Shown piece after piece: positions 7,406 through 15,679 of a stretch of DNA of 46,025 nucleotides. How positions within the stretch are numbered: the stretch's first letter is position 1; each line of letters begins with the position of its first letter. Source of the stretch: an uncultured Bacilli bacterium (GTDB lineage: Bacteria > Bacillota_I > Bacilli_A > RF39 > UBA660); contig CAKONF010000006.1 of the NCBI GenBank assembly GCA_934097015.1, positions 1-46,025 on the forward strand, written 5' to 3'. The translations under genes and the position numbers were made by a program. Under the pieces are notes generated by a model. That model was not told the origin of the DNA. It saw only the letters and a list, made by a program, of their open reading frames with translations, and searched no databases.

Positions 7406-7680
7406 AAAATGATGTAGAAAAAAAATAGAATTGTTATAATCCTATCGAGTAAAAGTTCTTTTTTAATTTTTTTTAATAAATTTATTAATTAAGTATTATT
7501 ATATTATTTTTTTTATTATTTATAAATTTATATAATATAAATTTATTTGCAAAATATTTTAAAAAAACTTCTTTTTGAACGTAAAAAACATACTTTTAGA
7601 CAATTTATATGTTTACTTAATTTACATTGTTATACTTTTGTTGTTTTGGATACAAGACTAGAAAGAGGTGATTTGACTTG

Positions 7681-7755
7681 ATGAAAAAATTAAAAGCCGT
7701 TTTACCTATAGTGGTAATACTTTGAGTTATAAACAATATAATTTCGAAATATTAA
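7681..7755 (+). pseudogene. Small hydrophobic peptide ORF interrupted by an in-frame TGA (relic or candidate short peptide)
   Basis: The 7384-7961 gap (578 bases) contains one coding-like signal. GAAAGAGGTGAT (7661-7672) leads to ATG 7681, with MKKLKAVLPIVVIL and then TGA at 7723-7725. Reading past that codon gives VINNIISKY and TAA at 7753-7755, for 24 codons in total, the same length as the peptide at 3878. It looks like a small single-helix peptide broken by a TGG-to-TGA change. UGA is a stop elsewhere here, so recoding is unlikely. Imperfect palindromes (TATAAACAATAT around 7728-7739 and its complement near 7800) follow. No clear counter-transcript promoter was found. The rest of the gap shows only AT-rich DNA. 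Confidence 0.3.
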
Positions 7756-7939
7756 TATGTTTTAAATTTATTCTAGATTAATTAAAAGTATATTAATAAT
7801 ATTGTTTATACTATTTCTTTTAGCCACTAAAAAATTTGAGTAGCAAATAAAAGAGATAAATATGTCAAAATTTATTAAAGTGTAAACAATAATTTATATA
7901 TAGTATACGATATGTAATATTATTGCATACTCAAAAAAG

Positions 7940-7959
7940 AATCACCGTGACTGGTGATT
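7940..7959 (-). terminator. Terminator of the 14.7-8.0 kb operon
   Basis: AATCACC (7940-7946) pairs with GGTGATT (7953-7959) around GTGACT. Reading minus, the stem is followed by C then TTTTTT. Reading plus, it is followed by TTTT, so it may work both ways. The stop codon of the adjacent gene begins three bases away. Confidence 0.88.
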
Positions 7960-7961
7960 TT

Positions 7962-8834
7962 TTAGTTTTTATTTTTATATTTTTTCTTTAAAATCTTTGA
8001 TAGTATGAAACATGGTGGGATTGTTAGAAAAGAAAGTATTTTCATTTTTGTATCTTTTAAAATATTTTTATTTGCAATGCATGAATAAACTCCAAAAGTC
8101 AAACAATTTTTTATTCTTATAGAAAGTTTGTATTCTTTACTCATAAACATTAATGAATTAGCTCTTGCTCCTTGTGGATTATTTACAACTAATCTCATCC
8201 AATTTTTTGAAAGTCCATCATTTAAATATTCAGCATAATAAATAACGATTGGAATATAGGCTAAATTGTATTTTTTTGAAATTTCTCCAGTTACTATTGC
8301 TTCACTTAAGAAATTTTCTCCTTTAAAAACAGGATATGGATATTTTTTCAATATTTCTGTACTCATTACTTCACACATATCTGCTAAATTACCTTCGTTA
8401 TACTTAAAATCATTCATGTTAGAAATACATTCTTTAAATGTTTTCTCTTTATATATTGGATTATTTAATTTTTTTAAGAAAGTCATTCCACATATTTTTT
8501 CTGTGTCTTTATACTTTTTCCAATATTTATGAATATTTTCCACGGCTTTTTCATCTAAATAATCATCACTATCTAATATTAATATCAATTCACCTTTTGC
8601 TTCTTTGGTTCCTAAATTTAATGCTGTATGTTTTCCTCCGTTTTCTTTATAAATATATCTTATATTTATTTTTTTATCTTTTTTTACTTTTTCAATGTAT
8701 TGTTCTGTATTATCAACAGAGCCATCATCTATTACTAGCCACTCAAAATTTTTATCTGTTTGCTGTAATAAACTTTCATATGCTTTATTAATTAATTTTT
8801 CTCTATTGTATGTCGGTGTTAGAATTGTTATCAT
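7962..8834 (-). CDS. GT2 family glycosyltransferase
   Basis: This 290-residue GT-A enzyme of family GT2 (PF00535) starts MITILTPTYNRE. WLVIDDGSVDNT is the nucleotide-binding region, ENGGKHTALN is typical of this subfamily, and the metal-binding DSDD lies at about residues 88-91. The remainder carries the acceptor-binding half, with GENFLSEA and a C-terminal hydrophobic patch that may touch the membrane. It is the last gene of a six-gene operon. Its start overlaps the flippase-GT4 gene by 32 bases, which suggests translational coupling. The sugar transferred cannot be told from sequence. Confidence 0.9.
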   Translation of the reverse strand: MITILTPTYNREKLINKAYESLLQQTDKNFEWLVIDDGSVDNTEQYIEKVKKDKKINIRYIYKENGGKHTALNLGTKEAKGELILILDSDDYLDEKAVENIHKYWKKYKDTEKICGMTFLKKLNNPIYKEKTFKECISNMNDFKYNEGNLADMCEVMSTEILKKYPYPVFKGENFLSEAIVTGEISKKYNLAYIPIVIYYAEYLNDGLSKNWMRLVVNNPQGARANSLMFMSKEYKLSIRIKNCLTFGVYSCIANKNILKDTKMKILSFLTIPPCFILSKILKKKYKNKN

Positions 8835-11187
8835 TTTCTTCCTCCATGCTATTATAAATATTTATTAATCTTTTTTCCATTATTTGCCAATTATATTTTT
8901 CTTCATACATTTTTTTAGAATTAAATGAAATATTTTTTAATAACTCTTTATCTTTACTTATCTCTTCTAGTTTTTGTATTAATTCTTTTGCGTTATAATT
9001 TATAGAAAAACCAGTTTTATTTTTTTCTACTAACTCATCTATTCCTGTGTTTTTGCAAACTATTATTGGCTTTCCTAATGCCATTGCTTCATATACTTTA
9101 TTTGGTGCAGAATATTTGTGATTTTTTATATCTGGATCATAAGTTGCTAATAATATATCACAGTCTTTTTCAAGACATAAAACATCATTGTATTTTAAAG
9201 AACCATAAAAATATATATTTTCATGTTTTTCTGCAATTCTTTTTATTTCAGTTTCATATTTGCCAAAACCACCGATGTGCAATTCAAATTTATTATTTTT
9301 AGCAATCTCATTTACTGTTTCCATTATTAATCTATGGTCTTGTAAAATTCCAACATATACTATTTTTCCTTTTTTTGAATTACTTTTTATTATTTTGTTA
9401 TAATTTATATTATTTAAATTAGGCGTATTATGAATTATTACTAATTTTTTTGGATTGCTATTTTTTATTTGTTTTTTTCTCCATTCACCACAAATTATTG
9501 AAACTTCAGCGTTATTAATTACATTATTTTCTAATTTATTTACTATTTTTTCTAATTTTGCTGGCATTGGTCTTGAATCTGTATAATAATCATACATATC
9601 ATAAACTAATTTTTTATTATACATTTTAGCTACTATGTTTGAAATAAAACCACAATCAAAATCGCATGCATGAATGTACTTATATTTTTTATTATTTTTT
9701 ATTAAAACTATAACCAAATATATTTGAAACAATAATAATCCTATTATATTCTTTTTAGATTCTCCATATGTTGAGTTAAACTTAAAGAAACTACATTCTA
9801 ATTTTTTGTTAGATATTTTAAAATTTTTATAATCATTAATTCTTTTGTCTCTATCCCACCCTATAACACACACATTATAATTATTGTTAATTAATGACTC
9901 TATTTCTTTTGTGGCTCTTGAATCATTTATTATGGAAGTGCTTCTTACATAACATATTGTATTATTATCTTCTTTTTTTAATTTATAAATACTCATTAAA
10001 TAAATTATAGTTTGAATAGAATACGCTATTATTAATGTATAGTTTATACCATTTAAATTAAACTTGTTTATCATCATTTTAGATAATATTAAACTTGTTA
10101 ATAAAGATATTATTGCGCCTAGTAATAATGTGTTATAATCTCTAATCACTGTTAGTATAGTTCCTAAGAACCAAATAATTGCAATTATTGTTGACGCTAT
10201 TATTACACCACTAAATAAGTAAGTATATGGTGCTATTTCTTTTCCAAATAATAAAGTTAAAAAGAAATTTGCAAAAAAATGTGAAAATAATATTCCAGTA
10301 AATCCTATAATTATTATTAATAAATTTGTTCTATTCATTATTTGTTTTAATTCTTTAATTTTATTTTTATCATAAAGTTCTGCAAAGTGTGATACTAAAG
10401 GGCTAAAAATAAATGAACATGCAACTTGAATTATTAACGCTGGTGTTGCAACTGTTGAATAATATCCTAGCATTTTTGTACCTAAAATATTTTCTAATGT
10501 AACTTTTGGATACATTGATACATAATTGAATAAAAATCCATATATTACTAATGGAATACAAATTATTAATAATTTTATTATATTATTTTTATTTGTAAAT
10601 CCTAAATTTTTGTATTCTTTTTTATAATTTTTTATATCATAAAAATATATAAATATGTAAGTTGAAATCATCATTATAATTATTGATAATAATATATTTT
10701 TACATAATAATAAAGTTATAGTGAATGATATTAAGGTTAATAAACCTCTTATAAAAAATGATAATCCTATAATATCAAATCTCCATTTTTTTTGTAATGA
10801 ACCATGAATAACATCCACTAATGCTTCAGAAAGTTTAAATATCATATAAAATATAATACATAATAGTTGATATATTTCAAATTGTTTTAGTAAACTATAT
10901 ATAATTGTTAAAACTAAGGCAATTAAACAAGTTATTATTCTTGAAGTTATGTATGTTTTTTCACTGAATTTATTTTTTATATCTGATGCTTGATAGTTTC
11001 TCATATTAAATGATGCTATTACTGTATAAGTTGTAGAAACAGTCATAGCTAGTGATAATATTCCTGCTGTTTCATATCCAGCTATCCATACTACAATGAA
11101 TGTTATTATCCATTGGCAAAATAAATATGTAAAAGAACCTATTGAATTATATAAAATGCTTTTTTTTATTTTATTTGATTCTTTCAT
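8803..11187 (-). CDS. Wzx-like polysaccharide flippase fused to a GT4 glycosyltransferase
   Basis: The protein has 794 residues. Residues about 8-402 form 12 or so membrane helices of the MOP/Wzx oligosaccharide flippase type (polysaccharide biosynthesis protein), with the usual N-terminal pattern NSIGSFTYLF and charged loops. After a short linker (YKLKKEDNN), residues about 411-785 form a GT-B GT4 transferase: VCVIGWDRD, YVGILQDHRL, and SAPNKVYEAMALGKPIIV as the donor-binding region. A flippase joined to a cytoplasmic transferase would place the last sugar-adding step at the exporter (inference). The start at 11187 overlaps the preceding GT4 gene by 17 bases. Confidence 0.88.
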   Translation of the reverse strand: MKESNKIKKSILYNSIGSFTYLFCQWIITFIVVWIAGYETAGILSLAMTVSTTYTVIASFNMRNYQASDIKNKFSEKTYITSRIITCLIALVLTIIYSLLKQFEIYQLLCIIFYMIFKLSEALVDVIHGSLQKKWRFDIIGLSFFIRGLLTLISFTITLLLCKNILLSIIIMMISTYIFIYFYDIKNYKKEYKNLGFTNKNNIIKLLIICIPLVIYGFLFNYVSMYPKVTLENILGTKMLGYYSTVATPALIIQVACSFIFSPLVSHFAELYDKNKIKELKQIMNRTNLLIIIIGFTGILFSHFFANFFLTLLFGKEIAPYTYLFSGVIIASTIIAIIWFLGTILTVIRDYNTLLLGAIISLLTSLILSKMMINKFNLNGINYTLIIAYSIQTIIYLMSIYKLKKEDNNTICYVRSTSIINDSRATKEIESLINNNYNVCVIGWDRDKRINDYKNFKISNKKLECSFFKFNSTYGESKKNIIGLLLFQIYLVIVLIKNNKKYKYIHACDFDCGFISNIVAKMYNKKLVYDMYDYYTDSRPMPAKLEKIVNKLENNVINNAEVSIICGEWRKKQIKNSNPKKLVIIHNTPNLNNINYNKIIKSNSKKGKIVYVGILQDHRLIMETVNEIAKNNKFELHIGGFGKYETEIKRIAEKHENIYFYGSLKYNDVLCLEKDCDILLATYDPDIKNHKYSAPNKVYEAMALGKPIIVCKNTGIDELVEKNKTGFSINYNAKELIQKLEEISKDKELLKNISFNSKKMYEEKYNWQIMEKRLINIYNSMEEENDNNSNTDIQ

Positions 11188-12307
11188 TTATATCACTCTC
11201 TATTTTCTTTGCTGTATTTTTCCACAAGAATTTATCACATACAGTTATATATATTTCTTCACTATATTTATTTCTTAATTCTTTATTATTAATTAACAAT
11301 TCTAAAGCTTTTTCTAATTCTTTTTCTGAATTAATCATTATACCATTTTGTTTATCATTTATTATTTCTTTTATTCCACCTTGTGGTGATGCTATGATTG
11401 CACATTTCATTAATCCGGCTTCTAATATTGAAGTGGGTAATCCTTCTGGCCATAAAGGTGCGTATACAAATATATTTGTTTTTTCATATAATTTTGTTAA
11501 CCCTTTAAAATCTAATTTTCCCTCAAATATAATATTTTTATTATCTTTGTATTTTTCTTTTAATATATCTAATTGATTTCCATTTCCAGCTAAATGTAAT
11601 TCTATATTGTTATGTTGTTTATTTATACTTTCAAAACTTTCTAATAATTCATAAACACCTTTTTGTTTTAATATTCTTCCTGCATAAGTTATAATTATTT
11701 TCTTTTCATTCTTTTTTATTTTATTTACATCATAGAATTCGGTAATTGAATTATACCATACACCATCAGAGTTTATTCCAAAATGTTTTTGCCATTCACA
11801 AGCACCCAATGAAACACCATAATAATAATTTACGTATTTTTTTACAAAGCGTGTCAAGCAATGTTCATATATTGCGCCAAAAAAGTCTAATACTTTATTG
11901 TCTATTGTTAAATGTTCTGAACCATGTTCTATTAAGAATACTGGGATATTATGTTTTTTTGCATATTTTGCTCCGACCATTGTAGTTAAGTGAAATCTAG
12001 TATTTACAATAACTGCATCATATTCTTTTTTGTCTAATTCTTTAAATATGCTTTTAAACTCTTTATTATGCTTTGGAATAGGATATCTTGATTTAAACAA
12101 ATTATATATTGGTATTCTATAGTTTTTTATGCCATTAATATCTTCTTCTGTTTTTAAGTTATCATAGTTTGAAGAGACAATAGTTGTATTCCATCCTAAT
12201 TTTTTAAATTGTTGTGATAAATTATCTGTATATCTTTCAATACCACCAAGGTGAGGTAAGTGATAACCAGAAAAAATTAATAAATTTTTACTTCTTTGAT
12301 TTGCCAT
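11171..12307 (-). CDS. GT4 family glycosyltransferase
   Basis: This 378-residue GT-B enzyme of family GT4 has the N-terminal acceptor domain YHLPHLGGIERYTDNLS, typical for GT4 enzymes acting on lipid-linked or phospho-sugar acceptors. The C-terminal donor domain shows TYAGRILKQKGVYELLE and the E-x7-E motif in PEGLPTSILEAGL at about residues 289-301. It is the fourth gene of the operon, overlapping the DUF2304 gene by 20 bases upstream and the flippase-GT4 gene downstream. The donor is unknown. Confidence 0.9.
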   Translation of the reverse strand: MANQRSKNLLIFSGYHLPHLGGIERYTDNLSQQFKKLGWNTTIVSSNYDNLKTEEDINGIKNYRIPIYNLFKSRYPIPKHNKEFKSIFKELDKKEYDAVIVNTRFHLTTMVGAKYAKKHNIPVFLIEHGSEHLTIDNKVLDFFGAIYEHCLTRFVKKYVNYYYGVSLGACEWQKHFGINSDGVWYNSITEFYDVNKIKKNEKKIIITYAGRILKQKGVYELLESFESINKQHNNIELHLAGNGNQLDILKEKYKDNKNIIFEGKLDFKGLTKLYEKTNIFVYAPLWPEGLPTSILEAGLMKCAIIASPQGGIKEIINDKQNGIMINSEKELEKALELLINNKELRNKYSEEIYITVCDKFLWKNTAKKIESDINERIK

Positions 12308-12644
12308 TTTCTTTTACCTCTTTTTTTAACATAGATACTTCTTGTACTAGTAATTTAATTTTTTCTGTTTGACCAGATATAATAATTGTCATAGAAATAT
12401 TTATTATTACAAGTATACCTATAAAGAATACTATTATTAAATTTGATGATAAATTAAAGCCTAAAAATTTAGTAATTACATTTAATAGATTTGGTACTAG
12501 TAAAGATATTAATAATAGTCCAAATGCAACTAACCAAACTAAAGAATACTTAATATTCATTCTACCTTTTTTTAATATATTTAATATTACTAATATTATA
12601 AATAGAGTTATTATTATTGAATAGATTAATAGTTTACCTGTCAT
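12288..12644 (-). CDS. DUF2304 small membrane protein
   Basis: A 118-residue protein with three predicted helices (about 5-23, 34-54, 66-90) and a basic, coiled-coil-like C-terminus (QTEKIKLLVQEVSMLKKEVK). It matches the DUF2304 pattern (PF10066), including the RMNIKYSLVWLV segment. Members commonly sit directly after a polyprenyl-phosphate GT2, exactly as here (one base separates the two genes), and are presumed to help membrane anchoring or flipping of the lipid-linked sugar. No biochemical role is established. Confidence 0.82.
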   Translation of the reverse strand: MTGKLLIYSIIITLFIILVILNILKKGRMNIKYSLVWLVAFGLLLISLLVPNLLNVITKFLGFNLSSNLIIVFFIGILVIINISMTIIISGQTEKIKLLVQEVSMLKKEVKENGKSKK

Positions 12645-12645
12645 A

Positions 12646-13353
12646 TTAACTTCTCCTTATACCTGTGACTATTATTGATAATATTACATTTATCATATAA
12701 TATACTGATTTCCATGTTTTGATAGATGATGTTCCTTCTTTTCTTTCATTCATACTTACACCAACTTCTGAAATAGTATAGCCTTTTTTTAATATTGTGA
12801 CTGTTGAAACTGGTTCTGGATATTCTATTGGATAATATTTTGCAAATTCAGCGATTAGTTTTTTGTCAACTGCTCTAAATCCGCTAGTTGTGTCATGTAT
12901 TTTTTTATTTGTAAATAATTTTATAAAAAATGATATTAGATTTATTCCACATTGTCTCATCTTTGTTGATTTAAAATCACTTGAATCATCTATAAATCTT
13001 GAGCCTATTACCATATTTGATTTTTTATTTATAATAGGTTCAATTATTTTACTTACATAATTAATATCATGTTGTCCATCACCGTCAAATTGTATTGCTA
13101 TGTCATAATTATTTTCTAATGCATATTTATATCCTGTTTGTACAGCTCCACCTATTCCTAAATTGTGAATTAAGTTTATGTGATTAATATTATTTTCTTT
13201 AAATATCTTTTCTGATTTATCAGTACTACAATCATTTATAAATATATAATCATATTTTATTTTGTTTTGTTTATTATAATTGTTTATTTCATTATAAACT
13301 TTTAATATATTTTTTTCTTCGTTGTATGAAGGAATTATTAGTAGTATTTTCAT
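12646..13353 (-). CDS. Polyprenyl-phosphate glycosyltransferase, GT2 (DPM1-like)
   Basis: This 235-residue GT2 enzyme of the dolichol/undecaprenyl-phosphate mannose synthase type has LLIIPSYNEEKNI, the DCSTDKS loop, and NLGIGGAVQTGYKYA. FDGDGQHD is the metal site, and the TSGFRAVDKK segment is diagnostic for this class. It lacks the two C-terminal helices of GtrB, and the adjacent DUF2304 protein may supply the membrane part. It probably makes a polyprenyl-phosphate sugar used by the GT-C enzymes nearby. ATG 13353 has AAGGAGG nine bases upstream. It overlaps the preceding gene by 62 bases, an unusually long overlap. Confidence 0.9.
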   Translation of the reverse strand: MKILLIIPSYNEEKNILKVYNEINNYNKQNKIKYDYIFINDCSTDKSEKIFKENNINHINLIHNLGIGGAVQTGYKYALENNYDIAIQFDGDGQHDINYVSKIIEPIINKKSNMVIGSRFIDDSSDFKSTKMRQCGINLISFFIKLFTNKKIHDTTSGFRAVDKKLIAEFAKYYPIEYPEPVSTVTILKKGYTISEVGVSMNERKEGTSSIKTWKSVYYMINVILSIIVTGIRRS

Positions 13354-14728
13354 TGTTATACCTCCTTGCAATTAGTTTATTAATTACTATCATTACTACA
13401 AATACCATTGTAATGTAATTTATATATACATATCTTAAATCTTGTGCAATATTAATTGGCAATAATGACAATGTATTTGCTAGCATTGGTAATGTTGTTA
13501 ACCAATACTTTTTAGTTTTCTCAATTTTGTTTAAGATAATGACTACTAAAATGCATATATATAAAATATTTGCTGGAAAATGCAAAATGTTAATATATTT
13601 GCAGTTTAAAGTAAAATTTATTACTTTATCATAAAAATTGTGAAAATTTTTTAAAATAGGATTTATTTTAGAATTGAAACTGCTTGTTTCTCCCCAATCA
13701 GAAAAATCGTAAGAATAAACATAACCATGTGATATTGGCATAATCAATAGTGAATCAGCTTTCAAGTAGTGTTTAATAAATGAAAGTGGATTTTTAATTG
13801 TTGATTTTATAAATATACTTCTAAATTCTTTTTGATTTTTTAGTAAATACTCTTTATCAATATTCATAAGACTGGTGTTGTTTATTAAATAACCTGTATA
13901 GGCATATTTCCATTCATCTATATTTGCTACATTATTTAATAAAGTTAGGTCTTTTTTATCTGTTATAATATTATCACTTAAATATTGTCCATATATCCAT
14001 ACCATGTAAGTATTTATGGTTCCTATAGACTTTTCATTAGAATTTGTTTTAGATAAATTTGTGTAATAATTTTTAGGCACTTGAAGTATTATATTGAAAA
14101 GTAAAACAGTTATTATGAATTTTAAAAATATTTTTTTATTTATATTATTCTTTTTCATCATAAATAATGTGATGATAAGAAGCAATGTTGAAACTATCAT
14201 ACCATTCAATCTATAATTAAAAATTAAAAATAATAACAACCCCATGATTATGTAGTTTCCAATTTTATATTTATATTTATTTTCATTCCATTCATATAAA
14301 CTTATACCATAATTTAACAAATAATAAGAATATAATATATCTTTCCAAAGTGTAATATTATAAATGCAAATTATTGGTGTTATTGAAATGATAATTGCAA
14401 ATATAATTTCAATCCAAAATTTCATGTTTTTTTCTCTTGTTATTTTAAAAATTCTCACTAGTGTTAATGACGATATAAACATTTGAAATAATATTATTGT
14501 AGTTGTAGTTTTATGTATTTTTGATAAAATGTACATGAAATATGTACTTAAAAATGGATGAGAGTTTGTTAATTTACCTGTAATAACTTCGTTCCATTGC
14601 ACATTACTATCATAAGTTAAAATTCCCGGATAATAACTTAAAAATATAAATAAAAATATTAAGAAAAATAAAAAGAACAGTATTACATTTTTTTTATTTT
14701 CTTTTATCGTTTGCTTTAATTTATCCAT
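13292..14728 (-). CDS. DUF6020-like polytopic membrane protein, probable GT-C enzyme
   Basis: This 478-residue protein has about 11 membrane helices. The first external loop reads YYPGILTYDSNVQW, followed by SHPFLSTYF. The D-S and H-P positions match the loop pattern of DUF6020/GT-C-like proteins, which are thought to transfer sugars from polyprenyl-phosphate donors outside the membrane. A soluble external segment of about 100 residues lies at 265-365. The C-terminal tail (QRRKKYIKSL) runs 62 bases into the next gene. It heads a six-gene operon with its own promoter (14775-14747), and AGGTGAT precedes the ATG. Substrate and acceptor are unknown. Confidence 0.78.
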   Translation of the reverse strand: MDKLKQTIKENKKNVILFFLFFLIFLFIFLSYYPGILTYDSNVQWNEVITGKLTNSHPFLSTYFMYILSKIHKTTTTIILFQMFISSLTLVRIFKITREKNMKFWIEIIFAIIISITPIICIYNITLWKDILYSYYLLNYGISLYEWNENKYKYKIGNYIIMGLLLFLIFNYRLNGMIVSTLLLIITLFMMKKNNINKKIFLKFIITVLLFNIILQVPKNYYTNLSKTNSNEKSIGTINTYMVWIYGQYLSDNIITDKKDLTLLNNVANIDEWKYAYTGYLINNTSLMNIDKEYLLKNQKEFRSIFIKSTIKNPLSFIKHYLKADSLLIMPISHGYVYSYDFSDWGETSSFNSKINPILKNFHNFYDKVINFTLNCKYINILHFPANILYICILVVIILNKIEKTKKYWLTTLPMLANTLSLLPINIAQDLRYVYINYITMVFVVMIVINKLIARRYNNENTTNNSFIQRRKKYIKSL

Positions 14729-14746
14729 TTTAAATCACCTATATAT

Positions 14747-14775
14747 AGTATACTTTATATAACATATTTTTACAA
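14747..14775 (-). promoter_or_regulatory. Promoter of the 14.7-8.0 kb operon
   Basis: The minus strand has -35 TTGTAA (14775-14770), a 17-base spacer and -10 TATACT (14752-14747). It begins six bases beyond the terminator of the previous operon. Confidence 0.75.
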
Positions 14776-14780
14776 ATAAA

Positions 14781-14798
14781 AATGCCTTTATAGGCATT
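14781..14798 (-). terminator. Terminator after the stand-alone GT-B-like gene
   Basis: AATGCC pairs with GGCATT around a six-base loop, followed on the minus strand by TTTATTTG. The stop codon (14790-14788) of the upstream gene lies in the loop. Confidence 0.78.
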
Positions 14799-15672
14799 CT
14801 AATTTTGAATATTCATTCATTATTTTTTCTCTATTATTTTTAACAAAATTTATTTTGTCTGCTATTTCATTTATATCATCATCTGATTTTACTACTAAAT
14901 GTTCTTTTAAATATTTATTATTATCAAAATATGTTGTATTTCCGACTAAACATGGAATTCCTAAATTAAAACTTTTTTTGATTAATTCTATGTTTGTATT
15001 AGTAAAATTTATGTATAAATTTATGAAATTATCTTTCATTACTTCATCTATGTTTGTTTCTTTTTTGCAATTTAGTTTAAAGAATTCTATAAAGTTTTTT
15101 GTTGCTTTCATAACATAATTAAACTTGCATATATCATAGTCTACAAAAGTTAATGATGCTAATTGATTATAAAAGTTGTTATTTGGATCAAAATCATTAC
15201 TTAGTATTCCTATAGAATTAGAATCTTTATATTTTGCTTTTTTACTTTTAACATTTAAGTTAATTAATTCGCAATTATATCCTGCATTTTCAAGTACTGT
15301 AAGTGTATCTTCATTTATACATCCTATACTTTCTATAAGATTTCTATCAATATATTCAAATATACATTCTAAGTAATATCTAGTACCTGGATTAGATAAG
15401 TTAGAGAATGAATCTCTAAATATCCAACATACAGTTATTTCTTTTTTTAATCTTGGTAAAATGAATCTATAAAAATCATTATTACCAACTAAGTATATTT
15501 TTTTTATTTTAGAATTATTTATTAATTCTATTATTTTATTATCTTCTTCAACTTTGTCTATTTCTATTACATTTTTTAAAGTATATTCTATACTGTCTTT
15601 TAAATCTAAATCAAAGCGAGGTAATAATACTATTTCTTGTTTATTTTTATAATTTTCTAATTGTTCTATCAT
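14788..15672 (-). CDS. GT-B-like protein paralogous to the C-terminal half of its neighbour, E-x7-E motif lost
   Basis: This 294-residue soluble protein shares its C-terminal arrangement with the GT-B half of the gene just upstream. INLYINFTNTN...KYLKEHLVV here lines up with LNLYVTFSECA...ELEKYLVV there, and GIPCLVGNTTYFDNN matches TICLTGNNHHYFKN. The E-x7-E catalytic/donor signature of the neighbour (ECAPMLPLE) is not kept here (NTNIELIKK). It may be a non-catalytic partner subunit or an enzyme with altered donor binding (inference). It starts seven bases after the neighbour's stop with GTGAGG as ribosome site. No motif for another function is seen. Confidence 0.65.
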   Translation of the reverse strand: MIEQLENYKNKQEIVLLPRFDLDLKDSIEYTLKNVIEIDKVEEDNKIIELINNSKIKKIYLVGNNDFYRFILPRLKKEITVCWIFRDSFSNLSNPGTRYYLECIFEYIDRNLIESIGCINEDTLTVLENAGYNCELINLNVKSKKAKYKDSNSIGILSNDFDPNNNFYNQLASLTFVDYDICKFNYVMKATKNFIEFFKLNCKKETNIDEVMKDNFINLYINFTNTNIELIKKSFNLGIPCLVGNTTYFDNNKYLKEHLVVKSDDDINEIADKINFVKNNREKIMNEYSKLECL

Positions 15673-15679
15673 TTTAACC

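Noticed and set aside
7681..7755. UGA read as tryptophan (mycoplasma-type code)
   Set aside because: UGA ends the GT-C gene at 32811-32813 in an ATGA overlap and Trp is TGG throughout, so recoding of the whole genome is excluded.
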